Position numbers and translations under genes: made by a program. Below, piece after piece: positions 35,437 through 42,248 of a stretch of DNA of 42,248 nt; the first letter of the stretch is position 1; each line of letters begins with the position of its first letter. Where the stretch lies: the NCBI GenBank assembly GCA_017528205.1, contig JAFXPE010000021.1, positions 1-42,248 on the forward strand, written 5' to 3'. Source of the stretch: Alphaproteobacteria bacterium (GTDB taxonomy: Bacteria > Pseudomonadota > Alphaproteobacteria > RF32 > CAG-239). The notes below the pieces were generated by a model. It did no database searches and was not told the DNA's origin. It saw only the letters and a program-made list of their open reading frames with translations.

Positions 35437-35847
35437 ATGGCTCAAGAATTATCAAACAGACAACTGCGCGTCGGACAGGAAGTGCGCAGAGTTATTGCCG
35501 AGGCAATTGAGCAGGATAATGTTCGTTCGCAAGAAATTGCCGATGCTTTTATCACCATCACCAACGTTGTTATGTCGCCGGATTTGAAGTATGCAACGGT
35601 GTATTTGACAACGCTTAACGGCAAAAATTTGGGCGGAATTTTGGAACAATTGGCCGCGGATAAGTGGCTGTTTAAAAAGTTGGTGGCCGATAAGTTGAAA
35701 CTGCGCTTTACGCCGGAAATCAATTTCCGCGCCGATGATACTTTTGACGAAGCCGAGCGCATAAATCGCTTGATGAGTGATCCCAAAGTTCAGGCCGATT
35801 TGGCTAAGCCTGCCGAAAACGAAGACGAAGCCGAAAAGGCTTTGTAA
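35437..35847 (+). CDS. rbfA: 30S ribosome-binding factor A
   Basis: 136 residues. RbfA has a type II KH fold and binds 16S rRNA during late 30S maturation and cold adaptation. Motifs are RQLRVGQEVRRVIAEAI, ITNVVMSPDLKYATVYL and LKLRFTPEINFRADDTFDEA, with an acidic tail. AAAAAGGAG precedes the ATG, 23 bases after infB. It is last in the rimP-infB operon. Confidence 0.96.
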   Translation: MAQELSNRQLRVGQEVRRVIAEAIEQDNVRSQEIADAFITITNVVMSPDLKYATVYLTTLNGKNLGGILEQLAADKWLFKKLVADKLKLRFTPEINFRADDTFDEAERINRLMSDPKVQADLAKPAENEDEAEKAL

Positions 35848-35877
35848 ACAAAGTCCGCGCTTTTAAGGAGAATTGTG

Positions 35878-37185
35878 ATGAAAATAGGAATTATCGGAAC
35901 CGGTTATGTCGGTTTGCCTACAGGTGTCGGTTTAGCCGAGTTGGGCAACGAAGTGGTGTGTGTAGATAAGGCTAAAGATAAGATAGATGACTTGAAAGCC
36001 GGAAAGCTGACTATTTATGAAGAAGGTTTGGATAAACTGTTTCAAAAAAATTTCAATGCCGGCCGCCTGAGTTTTACTACCTCGATGCGTAAGGCGGTCA
36101 GCGGTGCCGATGTGGTGCTGATTGCCGTGGGCACTCCGCCGCATCCGATAACCCACGAAGCCGACATGAAATACATTTATGCCGCCGCCACCGAGTTAGC
36201 CGAATATTTGACCGATTATACGGTGATTGCGACCAAATCCACGGTTCCGGTAGGCACCGGAGATAATATCGAGCAACTGATACGCACCAAAAATCCGACC
36301 GCGCGCTTTGACGTGATTTCTTTGCCGGAATTTTTGCGCGAAGGCTTTGCTATTTATGATTTTTTCAATCCGGATCGGATTGTTGTCGGCTCTAATTCGG
36401 AAAAGGCGACGGAAGTAATCAAAGAACTGTATGCTCCCTTTATTGATAAAACGCAAATGCTGTTTGTGTCGCGACGTTCCAGCGAAACCATAAAATATGC
36501 CTCCAACGCGTTTTTGGCGATGAAAATTCATTACATCAATGAAATTGCCAATTTTTGCGAAAAATCGGGCGCTGATGTGGCGGAAGTGGCCAAGGGAATG
36601 GGGTTGGACAAGCGCATCGGCAATCGCTTTTTGAATGCCGGCTTGGGATTCGGCGGCAGTTGTTTTCCGAAAGATACGATGGCCATGGCTTATATGGGAC
36701 GCCTGGTCGGTACGCCGATTGAGCTGATTGAAACCACCATTGCCGGCAATCAAAAACGCAAACAGGATATGGCTGAACGCGTGTTGCAATCCGTAAAGCA
36801 AATTCCGAATGCCAAAATTGCGGTATGGGGTTTGGCGTTTAAAGACGGCACCGATGATTGTCGGCAAAGTCCGGCTATGGATGTTATCGGCGTTCTTTTG
36901 CAAAACAAGGCGGATATTATCGCCTATGATCCGAAAGCCATGGGAACGGCCTGTCGAATTTTAGGCGACAAAATCGCATATGCCGACGATATGTATTCCG
37001 CCGTTAAAGATGCCGACGTGCTGGTAATTTTAACCGAGTGGAAAGAGTTTTCTACGGCAGATTTGCAGGGAATGTCTCAGTTGATGCGGCATAAAAAGAT
37101 AATGGATTTTCGCAATATGCTTGATGCCGACGAGGCCGTGAAACTCGGCTTTGAATATCAGTGCATCGGCCGCAAAATTTCTTAA
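35878..37185 (+). CDS. ugd: UDP-glucose 6-dehydrogenase
   Basis: 435 residues from ATG 35878, at good spacing to AAGGAG. It oxidises UDP-glucose to UDP-glucuronate with two NAD+, feeding capsule or lipopolysaccharide uronic acids. An N-terminal Rossmann GTGYVGLPTGVGLAELG, VAVGTP-type loop (IAVGTPP), STVPVGTGD, the catalytic Cys262 in GFGGSCFPKD, and a C-terminal UDP-binding domain (VWGLAFKDGTDDCRQSPA) are all present. Related UDP-sugar dehydrogenases are possible, but the motifs fit Ugd best. It follows rbfA by 30 bases and may be read through from that operon. Confidence 0.93.
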   Translation: MKIGIIGTGYVGLPTGVGLAELGNEVVCVDKAKDKIDDLKAGKLTIYEEGLDKLFQKNFNAGRLSFTTSMRKAVSGADVVLIAVGTPPHPITHEADMKYIYAAATELAEYLTDYTVIATKSTVPVGTGDNIEQLIRTKNPTARFDVISLPEFLREGFAIYDFFNPDRIVVGSNSEKATEVIKELYAPFIDKTQMLFVSRRSSETIKYASNAFLAMKIHYINEIANFCEKSGADVAEVAKGMGLDKRIGNRFLNAGLGFGGSCFPKDTMAMAYMGRLVGTPIELIETTIAGNQKRKQDMAERVLQSVKQIPNAKIAVWGLAFKDGTDDCRQSPAMDVIGVLLQNKADIIAYDPKAMGTACRILGDKIAYADDMYSAVKDADVLVILTEWKEFSTADLQGMSQLMRHKKIMDFRNMLDADEAVKLGFEYQCIGRKIS

Positions 37186-37196
37186 AAAAGGCGGGC

Positions 37197-37225
37197 TTGC
37201 TTTTTGTTTGCAGATGTGATATAAC
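37197..37225 (+). promoter_or_regulatory. Promoter placing the transcription start at the ATG of the 37232 gene
   Basis: TTGCTT (37197-37202), 17 bases, TATAAC (37220-37225). The ATG begins 7 bases after the -10, where transcription should start, and there is no ribosome binding site, so the message is probably leaderless. Confidence 0.6.
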
Positions 37226-37231
37226 AGTCGC

Positions 37232-38485
37232 ATGAAAAAATTTGAAACCGACAAAATTCGAGATTTAACCGAGGTGTTTTTCTCGGTTATGGGCGGAGAA
37301 CCCGAAAGTATAAAGGAAATAGAGGAGTTTATGCAAAAAAGTCCTCTGCGTCGGCTTATGTTTGCCTCGGATATGGAACGAGTGTTGAAATTTGACGGCT
37401 ATTTTGCCGAAGAAGTTGCGGATGCCGTCTATGCTTTATTGCCGGTTAAAATTTCGCTGAACGACAAACAGAAAATGATTTTGACACCGCAAGCATTCAA
37501 GAAGCTTAATCAGCAAGTCGGTACCAGACCGGCGTGTCGGGTGATAAATATTTCTTTTCCTAAGGCTATGGAAATTTATGATGAGCATTTTAACGATAAA
37601 ATCAGCAAGGTAATTTCCGCCATTAATGACGTAAATCAAAAAAAATCTCAGCCTAAGGCCGAAAAAACGCCACCGCAAGAGTCGGTTGCGCCGAGTGTGA
37701 TGCCCGAAACTCCGAAAACAGCGCCAATCGAGAACAAACCGGAGGTTAAAAGCAAAACCGAAACCGAGGTGAAAACACCGGAGGAAAAAATCCAAGAAAC
37801 TCAGACCGAAAGAATGAGATTGGAAGAAGAGTGTAGGAAGCTGAAAGCGGAAAAGAAAAAACTCTCGGAAGAATACAAAAAGGTAAGGGCAGAGCGGAAA
37901 AGATTGGAAGATGAACGCCAAAAGGTCGATTCCGAAAAGGCCAAGTTGGCGGAAGCTCGCAAGGAAATAGCGGCTGAAAAAGCCAGATTGGCTGAAGAAC
38001 GCAAAAAATTGGAAGCTGAAGAAAAAGAACTGGAGGAAAAGCGCGAAAAGAAACGTTTGTATATGCGCAAACGCCGCGCCGAGCATCCCGAAGCGCGCAA
38101 ATCTTATTATAAGCCGTTAAACACTTTGCCGCCGGAAGAACAGGAACGCTTGCGCGCGGCCAATAACAGCCGTAATGCCGTTTATCGCGAGAAAAATCGC
38201 GAAAAGTTGCGCTTATCGCACAACGAGCGTCGGGCCAAGTTGAAGGCCGAAAATCCGGAGTTGCTAAAAAGTATGGATAAAATGCATAACGAAAACTCCA
38301 ACCGCAAGGAAATCGGCCAAAGATATTATCAAAAACACAAGGAAGAAATAAAACAAAAGGCGCAGGCCAATCCGATGGTTAAGGTTTATAAAAAGCGCTA
38401 CGAAACCAAAAAACGATTGGAAAAAACCGGACCGGTGTTGGCGTCGTTGTTGCAAGGCTTAATTGCCGCCAAAAGCAAGGATTAA
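37232..38485 (+). CDS. Coiled-coil protein of unknown function with basic C-terminus
   Basis: 417 residues, no signal peptide. N-terminal ~130 residues look globular (SPLRRLMFASDMERVLKFDG; VADAVYALLPVKISL). A Pro/Thr/Lys-rich linker (about 135-185) leads to a continuous Glu/Lys/Arg coiled coil (about 190-275, heptads such as KLAEARKEIAAEKARLAEER). The C-terminal ~140 residues are strongly basic, with Tyr/Arg/Lys repeats (RLYMRKRRAEHPEARKSYYK; NAVYREKNREKLRLSHNERR), possibly nucleic-acid binding. No family recognised. It is expressed from its own, apparently leaderless promoter and ends at a bidirectional terminator. Confidence 0.8.
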   Translation: MKKFETDKIRDLTEVFFSVMGGEPESIKEIEEFMQKSPLRRLMFASDMERVLKFDGYFAEEVADAVYALLPVKISLNDKQKMILTPQAFKKLNQQVGTRPACRVINISFPKAMEIYDEHFNDKISKVISAINDVNQKKSQPKAEKTPPQESVAPSVMPETPKTAPIENKPEVKSKTETEVKTPEEKIQETQTERMRLEEECRKLKAEKKKLSEEYKKVRAERKRLEDERQKVDSEKAKLAEARKEIAAEKARLAEERKKLEAEEKELEEKREKKRLYMRKRRAEHPEARKSYYKPLNTLPPEEQERLRAANNSRNAVYREKNREKLRLSHNERRAKLKAENPELLKSMDKMHNENSNRKEIGQRYYQKHKEEIKQKAQANPMVKVYKKRYETKKRLEKTGPVLASLLQGLIAAKSKD

Positions 38486-38502
38486 GATAATTGAGACTTT
38501 CT

Positions 38503-38551
38503 AAAAAAATAAGGCCTATTGCTCGTGAAGAACAATAAGGCCTTTCTTTTA
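38503..38551. terminator. Bidirectional terminator between the coiled-coil gene and the 84-aa gene
   Basis: AAGGCCTATTG (38511-38521) pairs with CAATAAGGCCTT (38533-38544) with a single bulged base. An A-run (38503-38509) lies to the left and T-rich sequence (CTTTCTTTT) to the right, so both converging genes can end here. Confidence 0.85.
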
Positions 38552-38803
38552 CAGGGTTGTCGGGTGAAACTTTTCGATAATCTGATTCACCTCGGTAACA
38601 ACCTTAGGTTCCACCGTTGAGATTTTCTCTAGCAACTTTTTTAGCTGCGGCAATTCACTTTCTGGAATTTCTTCAACATACTCAAGTTTTTCCTCAAGCA
38701 TTTTGACAATTCCTTTACGAATGATTTTACTCTTTTTTGAATCCGCCGTTGCCAAAGAGTGGCAGATTAACCTCAACGGTAATAATAATCCACTTTGTGC
38801 CAT
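38549..38803 (-). CDS. Small hypothetical protein, 84 residues
   Basis: A small, probably cytosolic protein: a short hydrophobic-leaning start (MAQSGLLLPLRLICHSLATA), then a charged helical body (EEKLEYVEEIPESELPQLKK) likely to form an amphipathic or coiled helix. There is no clear ribosome site before the ATG. A strong promoter sits 29 bases upstream and a terminator directly after the stop, so it is a separate transcription unit; that is the main support for it being real. No family recognised. Confidence 0.6.
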   Translation of the reverse strand: MAQSGLLLPLRLICHSLATADSKKSKIIRKGIVKMLEEKLEYVEEIPESELPQLKKLLEKISTVEPKVVTEVNQIIEKFHPTTL

Positions 38804-38838
38804 ATGTTGTATATAAGTAATATTTTCGTATCAGTCAG

Positions 38839-38867
38839 TATATGCTTTCAGAACGAGCTTGTCAACC
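38839..38867 (-). promoter_or_regulatory. Consensus promoter of the 84-aa gene
   Basis: On the minus strand TTGACA (38862-38867), 17 bases, TATACT (38839-38844): five of six -10 bases and all -35 bases match sigma70 consensus. The expected start is near 38832. Confidence 0.7.
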
Positions 38868-38916
38868 CGTAAATGAAAAAATCTCAAAAAAATAATCAAT
38901 TATTTAAAAAAAGTGC

Positions 38917-38947
38917 TTGACTTAGAGTATGGTTAAAAATTTATGCT
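38917..38947 (+). promoter_or_regulatory. MerR-type promoter with 19-base spacer
   Basis: TTGACT (38917-38922) and TATGCT (38942-38947) are 19 bases apart, the over-long spacing that MerR-family activators correct by bending and untwisting the DNA. The left half of the spacer (TTGACTTAGAGT) looks like a half-site; the right half is degenerate. It precedes the merR-like gene, so autoregulation is likely. Confidence 0.6.
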
Positions 38948-38969
38948 ACATTTCCGAGGAGACAAAAAT

Positions 38970-39410
38970 ATGATTACATACAGTATCGGAGAAGTAGCAA
39001 AACGCACCGGAATGACAACTCATACGTTGCGTTATTATGAAAAGGAAGGTTTATTGCCCGTCATTCATAAAAATTCGTCCGGAGCTCGCCGTTTCAACGA
39101 ACATGATATGGAGTGCCTAGAGGTTTTGGAATGTTTGAAATCTACCGGTTTGCCGCTTAAAGAAATTAAACTATACATGGATTTAAGACAAAAGGGTGAT
39201 ACCACACTCAATGAGCGTTTGCAAATTTTTATACGCCAAAAAAAGCGCCTGGAAGATCAAATTCGGGTTTTGAACGAAAGTATGGATAAAATTAATTTTA
39301 AAATCAAGTTTTTTGAAGAGGCGATTAAAGTCGGCGAAGATAAAGTTTTTGAAAAAAATGATGAATTAAAAGCCGAATGTAAACGTTTATTTAAAGGTAA
39401 AAGTAAATAA
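38970..39410 (+). CDS. MerR-family transcriptional regulator (AdhR/NmlR-like)
   Basis: 146 residues from ATG 38970, chosen for GAGGAG 8 bases upstream. The N-terminal winged helix-turn-helix is typical (YSIGEVAKRTGMTTHTLRYY, SGARRFNEHD), followed by the AdhR/NmlR-type segment ECLKSTGLPLKEIKLYMDLR and a dimerisation coiled coil to about residue 120. Cys55 lies where AdhR/NmlR-type regulators carry a reactive cysteine, so sensing of aldehydes or other thiol-reactive compounds is a reasonable inference. It has no metal-binding C-terminal Cys/His cluster. The metallophosphoesterase gene follows 36 bases downstream. Confidence 0.9.
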   Translation: MITYSIGEVAKRTGMTTHTLRYYEKEGLLPVIHKNSSGARRFNEHDMECLEVLECLKSTGLPLKEIKLYMDLRQKGDTTLNERLQIFIRQKKRLEDQIRVLNESMDKINFKIKFFEEAIKVGEDKVFEKNDELKAECKRLFKGKSK

Positions 39411-39446
39411 CTATATTCTGATTCTGAATTTTTTTAGGAACAGAAA

Positions 39447-40580
39447 ATGAGTTTTATGATTGCATATTTTACCATAGCCTTATCGTCTATTGTTATAACT
39501 TCACGCACCTTAATTGCCTACACAAATTGCTCTTTATGGCTTAAAGCGGCGGTTTACGCGTTTTTTTGCATAGCCTGGTTTGCACCGATAATTTTGTGGA
39601 ATGTGCAAACGCATCATCTGGTTTCGGTACGATTATACACAATTTTAGCCAAAGTCGGTTATTTTTTTCTGGGCTTTTCATTTTTATTGATAATGGCCAT
39701 ATTGCTTCGCGATGCTTTATGGACCGGAATGTATTTTTTAAGCGGCAAGCACCTTCCGGCACCAAACAATCCGGCGGCTTTGAATTGCGTCAATATCGTG
39801 ACTTTGCTGGTTTTGGCCGTGGTTAGCATTTACTCCGTTTTTGCGGCCGAAAAAATGCCGGAGATTCGGCATTACGAATATAGCGACGCCAGGATAAAAA
39901 AGCCGTTGAAAGTGTTGTTGGTTGCGGATTTGCACATAACTCAAATGATATCGCGGGCAAAGGTTGAAAACTGGGTTAAGCTTTTTAACGAGCAAGGGGC
40001 TGACGTTGTTTTGTTGGCCGGAGATATTGCCGACGACAGTAGCGAAAACATTAAAGAGCAAATAAGCGAGCTTAAGAAATTGCGCGCTCCGAACGGTATT
40101 TTTTATGTTACCGGAAATCACGAGGTGTATCACAATGCTTTTGAGTGGGAAGCGATTTTTGCCGGTTTGGGCTGGCAAGTGTTGCACAACAGCGGCGTTT
40201 CCGTTGAAAATTCCGGTGTTTATGTGGCCGGTCTTCCCGATGTCAACGGTTTTTCTACCAATATTGCTCAGGCCGTAAAAAATGCTGCGGCTGATGAATA
40301 TCGCATTTTGATGTCGCATGAGCCGGTTACTGCCCTGAAAATTGCCGAGAACCAAGTAGATTTACAGGTTTCGGGACATACTCACGGCGGACAGATTTTT
40401 CCGTTTAACTGGTTTGTAAAACTCGGAAATGCGGGCTTTGTGTGGGGAGAATACACTCTTGATAACGCCAAATTGCTGATTACCCGCGGTGCCGGATATT
40501 GGGGGCCGCCGATGCGCTTGTTGGCACCGAGCGATGTGATGCTGATTGAATTTAAACCGCAAATCAATGAGCAATTTTAA
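39447..40580 (+). CDS. Membrane-anchored metallophosphoesterase
   Basis: 377 residues. Four N-terminal membrane helices (about 4-22, 32-50, 64-87, 112-131) precede a calcineurin-like phosphoesterase domain with all metal motifs: ADLHITQ (DxH), LAGDIADD (GDxxD), VTGNHEVYH (GNHE), SHEP and SGHTHGGQIFP. It resembles YaeI/YkuE-type phosphoesterases, some of which act on lipid-linked substrates such as UDP-diacylglucosamine, but the substrate cannot be told from sequence. An AGGAA ribosome site precedes the ATG. Probably cotranscribed with the MerR regulator. Confidence 0.92.
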   Translation: MSFMIAYFTIALSSIVITSRTLIAYTNCSLWLKAAVYAFFCIAWFAPIILWNVQTHHLVSVRLYTILAKVGYFFLGFSFLLIMAILLRDALWTGMYFLSGKHLPAPNNPAALNCVNIVTLLVLAVVSIYSVFAAEKMPEIRHYEYSDARIKKPLKVLLVADLHITQMISRAKVENWVKLFNEQGADVVLLAGDIADDSSENIKEQISELKKLRAPNGIFYVTGNHEVYHNAFEWEAIFAGLGWQVLHNSGVSVENSGVYVAGLPDVNGFSTNIAQAVKNAAADEYRILMSHEPVTALKIAENQVDLQVSGHTHGGQIFPFNWFVKLGNAGFVWGEYTLDNAKLLITRGAGYWGPPMRLLAPSDVMLIEFKPQINEQF

Positions 40581-40634
40581 CCATATGTTAGATAATTGTT
40601 TGTAAATTATAAAAAAAACAAGGGGAGAAACGGC

Positions 40635-41219
40635 ATGAAAAAAATTATGGTAATTTTGGGTTGCACTGCGATTTTGTTGAGTGCGTGCGGTAAAAAAGAC
40701 GAAGATAAAAAAACTCAGGAAGCCGGTACGGAAATAACGCAAAGCACGCCGACTGCCGAATTGGAGAATATCGGCAGCGAAGAAAATGCTCAGGAAGCTG
40801 TGTATTTTGAAGACGATTTTACCAAAAAAGTTGCTGGTGACACCGCCAAGTTCAAGACCGAATTCAAAAAGTTTAATGAGGCGCAAAAATATTATTTTTG
40901 TGCGGCATTTGCTATGGGTGCAATGTCGGTGGCTAAGCCAATTACGGCCTCGGCGATGGTAAATTATTTCTTGGGTTTGGGTGTAAACAAATATAACGTC
41001 GGCATCAATGATGAAAATTATTTGGCATTCAATGCCGGCAAAAACACCTTTTTACACGAAAGTATCGTCAATGTTATTTTGAAAGATAAAATCTGCGAAG
41101 ATATCATCAATGAAGCCGCAGATTATGCCGTTGAAACCAACAAAAGCGTGGCGGAATTGGATAAACGCGGACAAATTGAAGTGGAAAAAGTGGTAAAATA
41201 CATTCAAAAACAAAAATAA
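40635..41219 (+). CDS. Lipoprotein of unknown function
   Basis: 194 residues from ATG 40635, with GGGGAG upstream; the frame extends 13 residues further 5' but without a start signal. The lipoprotein signal is MKKIMVILGCTAILLSACGK, with lipobox LSAC and lipidated Cys18. An acidic low-complexity linker (about 22-55) leads to a helical domain with three Cys (YYFCAAF, KDKICED and the lipidated one) and no motif I recognise. It ends with a charged helix (DKRGQIEVEKVVKYIQKQK). It is likely envelope-attached. Confidence 0.85.
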   Translation: MKKIMVILGCTAILLSACGKKDEDKKTQEAGTEITQSTPTAELENIGSEENAQEAVYFEDDFTKKVAGDTAKFKTEFKKFNEAQKYYFCAAFAMGAMSVAKPITASAMVNYFLGLGVNKYNVGINDENYLAFNAGKNTFLHESIVNVILKDKICEDIINEAADYAVETNKSVAELDKRGQIEVEKVVKYIQKQK

Positions 41220-41242
41220 AAACAACACGTTTATTTTAGCAA

Positions 41243-41270
41243 AAAATGCCCGATTTTTTCGGGCATTTTG
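41243..41270 (+). terminator. Terminator of the lipoprotein gene
   Basis: AAAATGCCCGA (41243-41253) pairs with TCGGGCATTTT (41259-41269) around a 5-base T loop, 24 bases after the lipoprotein stop. The A and T flanks make it potentially bidirectional. Confidence 0.85.
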
Positions 41271-41302
41271 TGTATGATTTTATGCTGACTAACTTTAATA
41301 TT

Positions 41303-41335
41303 AGACTTGACTAAAAGTCTTACAAATGTTAAAAT
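41303..41335 (+). promoter_or_regulatory. Possible promoter of the cysteine-rich repeat gene
   Basis: TTGACT (41307-41312), 17 bases, TAAAAT (41330-41335). An inverted repeat AGACTT (41303-41308) / AAGTCT (41315-41320) straddles the -35. A second -10-like TATAAT lies at 41354-41359 without a good -35, so the exact start is uncertain. Confidence 0.4.
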
Positions 41336-41378
41336 TTGGTAAACTTTTTATACTATAATTTTATAAGGTTAGGTCGAC

Positions 41379-42248
41379 ATGATTAAAAAGTTCGCATTAT
41401 CAATCAGTTGTTTATTCATCTTAACATTTTATCCGGCGGTATCGCAAGCCGTAACTTGCCAATCCGGATACATCGAATACAACGATTCGTGCTATAAAAA
41501 ATTGGCGTGTGAAAACGGCGGCACGCAACAAGCCGATGCCTGCGTTTGCAAAAATGGTTGGACCGGCACTTTGTGCCAGACCGCCAAAGCCTGCACCGGC
41601 TATGATTATACCAAGTGCCCGACAGGATATCTGGTTTCATCGAGTTGTATGTCCGGAGATACCAAAAAATTGAAATGCGGCAAATGCGCCACCGGCTATG
41701 TTCGACAAGGCACCAAATGTTATAAAAAACTCTCCTGTCAAAACGGCACGCAAGAAGCGAACACTTGCGTTTGCAAAGAGGGCTGGGAAGGCACATTATG
41801 TCAAACCGCCAAAACCTGTAGTGGTTATACCCGCACCTCGTGTCCGACCGGATATGTGGTAAATACGAGCTGTACGTCAGGCAATACAAAATACGTTAAA
41901 TGCAAGATAAATCCGTGCACCGGCTATGATTATACCAAGTGCCCGACGGGATACGCGACTTCTGCAACTTGCATGTCTGGTTCAACCAAAAAGCTGAAAT
42001 GCGGCAAATGTGCCACCGGATATATTAAACAAGGCACAAAATGTTATAAAAAACTGGCTTGTAAAAACGAGGGCACCCAAAAAGCGAACGCTTGCGTATG
42101 CAAAGACGGCTGGACCGGAACTTTATGTCAAACCGCCAAAACCTGTAGTGGTTATACCCGCACCTCGTGTCCGACCGGATATGTGGTAAATACGAGCTGT
42201 ACGTCAGGCAATACAAAATACGTTAAATGCAAGATAAATCCGTGTACC
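41379..42248 (+). CDS. Secreted cysteine-rich tandem-repeat protein with EGF-like segments (3' end outside window)
   Basis: The frame opens at ATG 41379 and stays open for 290 codons to the window edge. A signal peptide (MIKKFALSISCLFILTFYPAVSQA) is followed by repeated Cys-rich modules with 36 Cys in 290 residues. Module A has CYKKLxC, then CVCKxGWxGTLCQTAK, an EGF-like C-x-C-GW-x-G-x-C core, at residues 55-66, 130-141 and 239-250. Module B has GYxxxxCPTGY (80-84, 155-159, 188-192, 264-268) and xSGxTKKLKC. The order is A-B1-A-B2-B1-A-B2. The many Cys fit a disulfide-rich surface or secreted protein, and the DsbD-like pathway of this organism would be relevant. Function unknown; adhesion or host contact is only a guess. 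Confidence 0.85.
   Translation, partial: MIKKFALSISCLFILTFYPAVSQAVTCQSGYIEYNDSCYKKLACENGGTQQADACVCKNGWTGTLCQTAKACTGYDYTKCPTGYLVSSSCMSGDTKKLKCGKCATGYVRQGTKCYKKLSCQNGTQEANTCVCKEGWEGTLCQTAKTCSGYTRTSCPTGYVVNTSCTSGNTKYVKCKINPCTGYDYTKCPTGYATSATCMSGSTKKLKCGKCATGYIKQGTKCYKKLACKNEGTQKANACVCKDGWTGTLCQTAKTCSGYTRTSCPTGYVVNTSCTSGNTKYVKCKINPCT
41796..41917 (+). repeat. 122-bp direct repeat, copy 1
   Basis: Identical base for base to 42123-42244 (offset 327 bases, 109 codons). It lies inside the cysteine-rich repeat gene and covers CQTAKTCSGYTRTSCPTGY to KCKINP. Confidence 0.9.
42123..42244 (+). repeat. 122-bp direct repeat, copy 2
   Basis: Second copy of the 41796-41917 sequence. The first difference is at 42245 (T here, C at 41918), which is synonymous (Cys). 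Confidence 0.9.

Noticed and set aside
41416..42216. Minus-strand frames of 157 and 63 codons in the repeat region
   Set aside because: They are mirror frames of the cysteine-rich repeat gene, which has a signal peptide, a start and a continuous frame on the plus strand.
1..42248. CRISPR arrays, insertion sequences, prophage genes, tRNA or rRNA genes
   Set aside because: None seen: no regularly spaced repeats, no transposase or integrase frames, no tRNA-like cloverleaf with TTCRA arm and matching acceptor. The only long direct repeats are the coding repeats after 41379.

Overview
The window is a stretch of bacterial chromosome of moderate, AT-leaning base composition. It is dominated by housekeeping genes whose order points to an alphaproteobacterium: lepB-rnc-era, rpmF-plsX-fabH, and rimP-nusA-ylxR(L7Ae-type)-infB-rbfA. 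An [FeFe]-hydrogenase maturase (HydF) suggests an anaerobic, fermentative lifestyle. The cysteine-rich CPTGY-repeat secreted protein at the right edge and the overall style are reminiscent of uncultured gut alphaproteobacteria. That placement is inference; there is no rRNA or tRNA in the window to confirm it.

Layout. 1-2570: the end of acpP, then fabF and mltG (plus strand), closed by a bidirectional terminator. 2587-9319 (minus): a periplasmic cyclophilin and a DsbD/ScsB-type reductase; an unknown cytosolic protein with its own promoter and a palindrome; uvrB; two small exported unknowns; cysE. 9410-12512 (plus): alpha/beta hydrolase, lepB, rnc, era. 12552-14787 (minus): fabH, plsX, rpmF (fatty-acid/phospholipid initiation with L32). 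14936-16893 (minus): hydF overlapping a tatD-family hydrolase. 16928-18043 (plus): alr. 18044-18638 has no protein gene but holds a candidate ~400-nt structured RNA with its own promoter and terminator. 18639-20321: an exported unknown with an HEEWH zinc-peptidase-like motif. 20404-21117 (minus): a SIMPL-domain protein, divergent from a 112-aa unknown. 21654-24295 (plus): a STAS protein and a sensor/SpoIIE phosphatase/HATPase fusion, which together make a partner-switching module. 24427-30067: recG and mfd, divergent. 30192-35847: rimP-nusA-ylxR-infB-rbfA. 35878-41219: ugd, a coiled-coil unknown, an 84-aa minus-strand unknown, a MerR regulator with a membrane metallophosphoesterase, and a lipoprotein. 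41379-end: a cysteine-rich tandem-repeat secreted protein running off the window.

How it fits together. FabF, FabH, PlsX and ACP supply and use acyl chains. LepB, the DsbD-like reductase, the cyclophilin and MltG serve envelope biogenesis. UvrB, Mfd and RecG are DNA repair functions. RNase III, Era, RimP, RbfA, NusA and IF-2 serve RNA processing, ribosome assembly and translation. The parts most likely to be new are the unassigned RNA at 18165-18567, the partner-switching module with a palindrome inside its promoter, the HEEWH exported protein, and the recombinogenic cysteine-rich repeat gene. All calls come from reading the sequence and from knowledge of the families; no database search was run. 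Start sites were often moved downstream of the longest open frame to fit ribosome binding sites.
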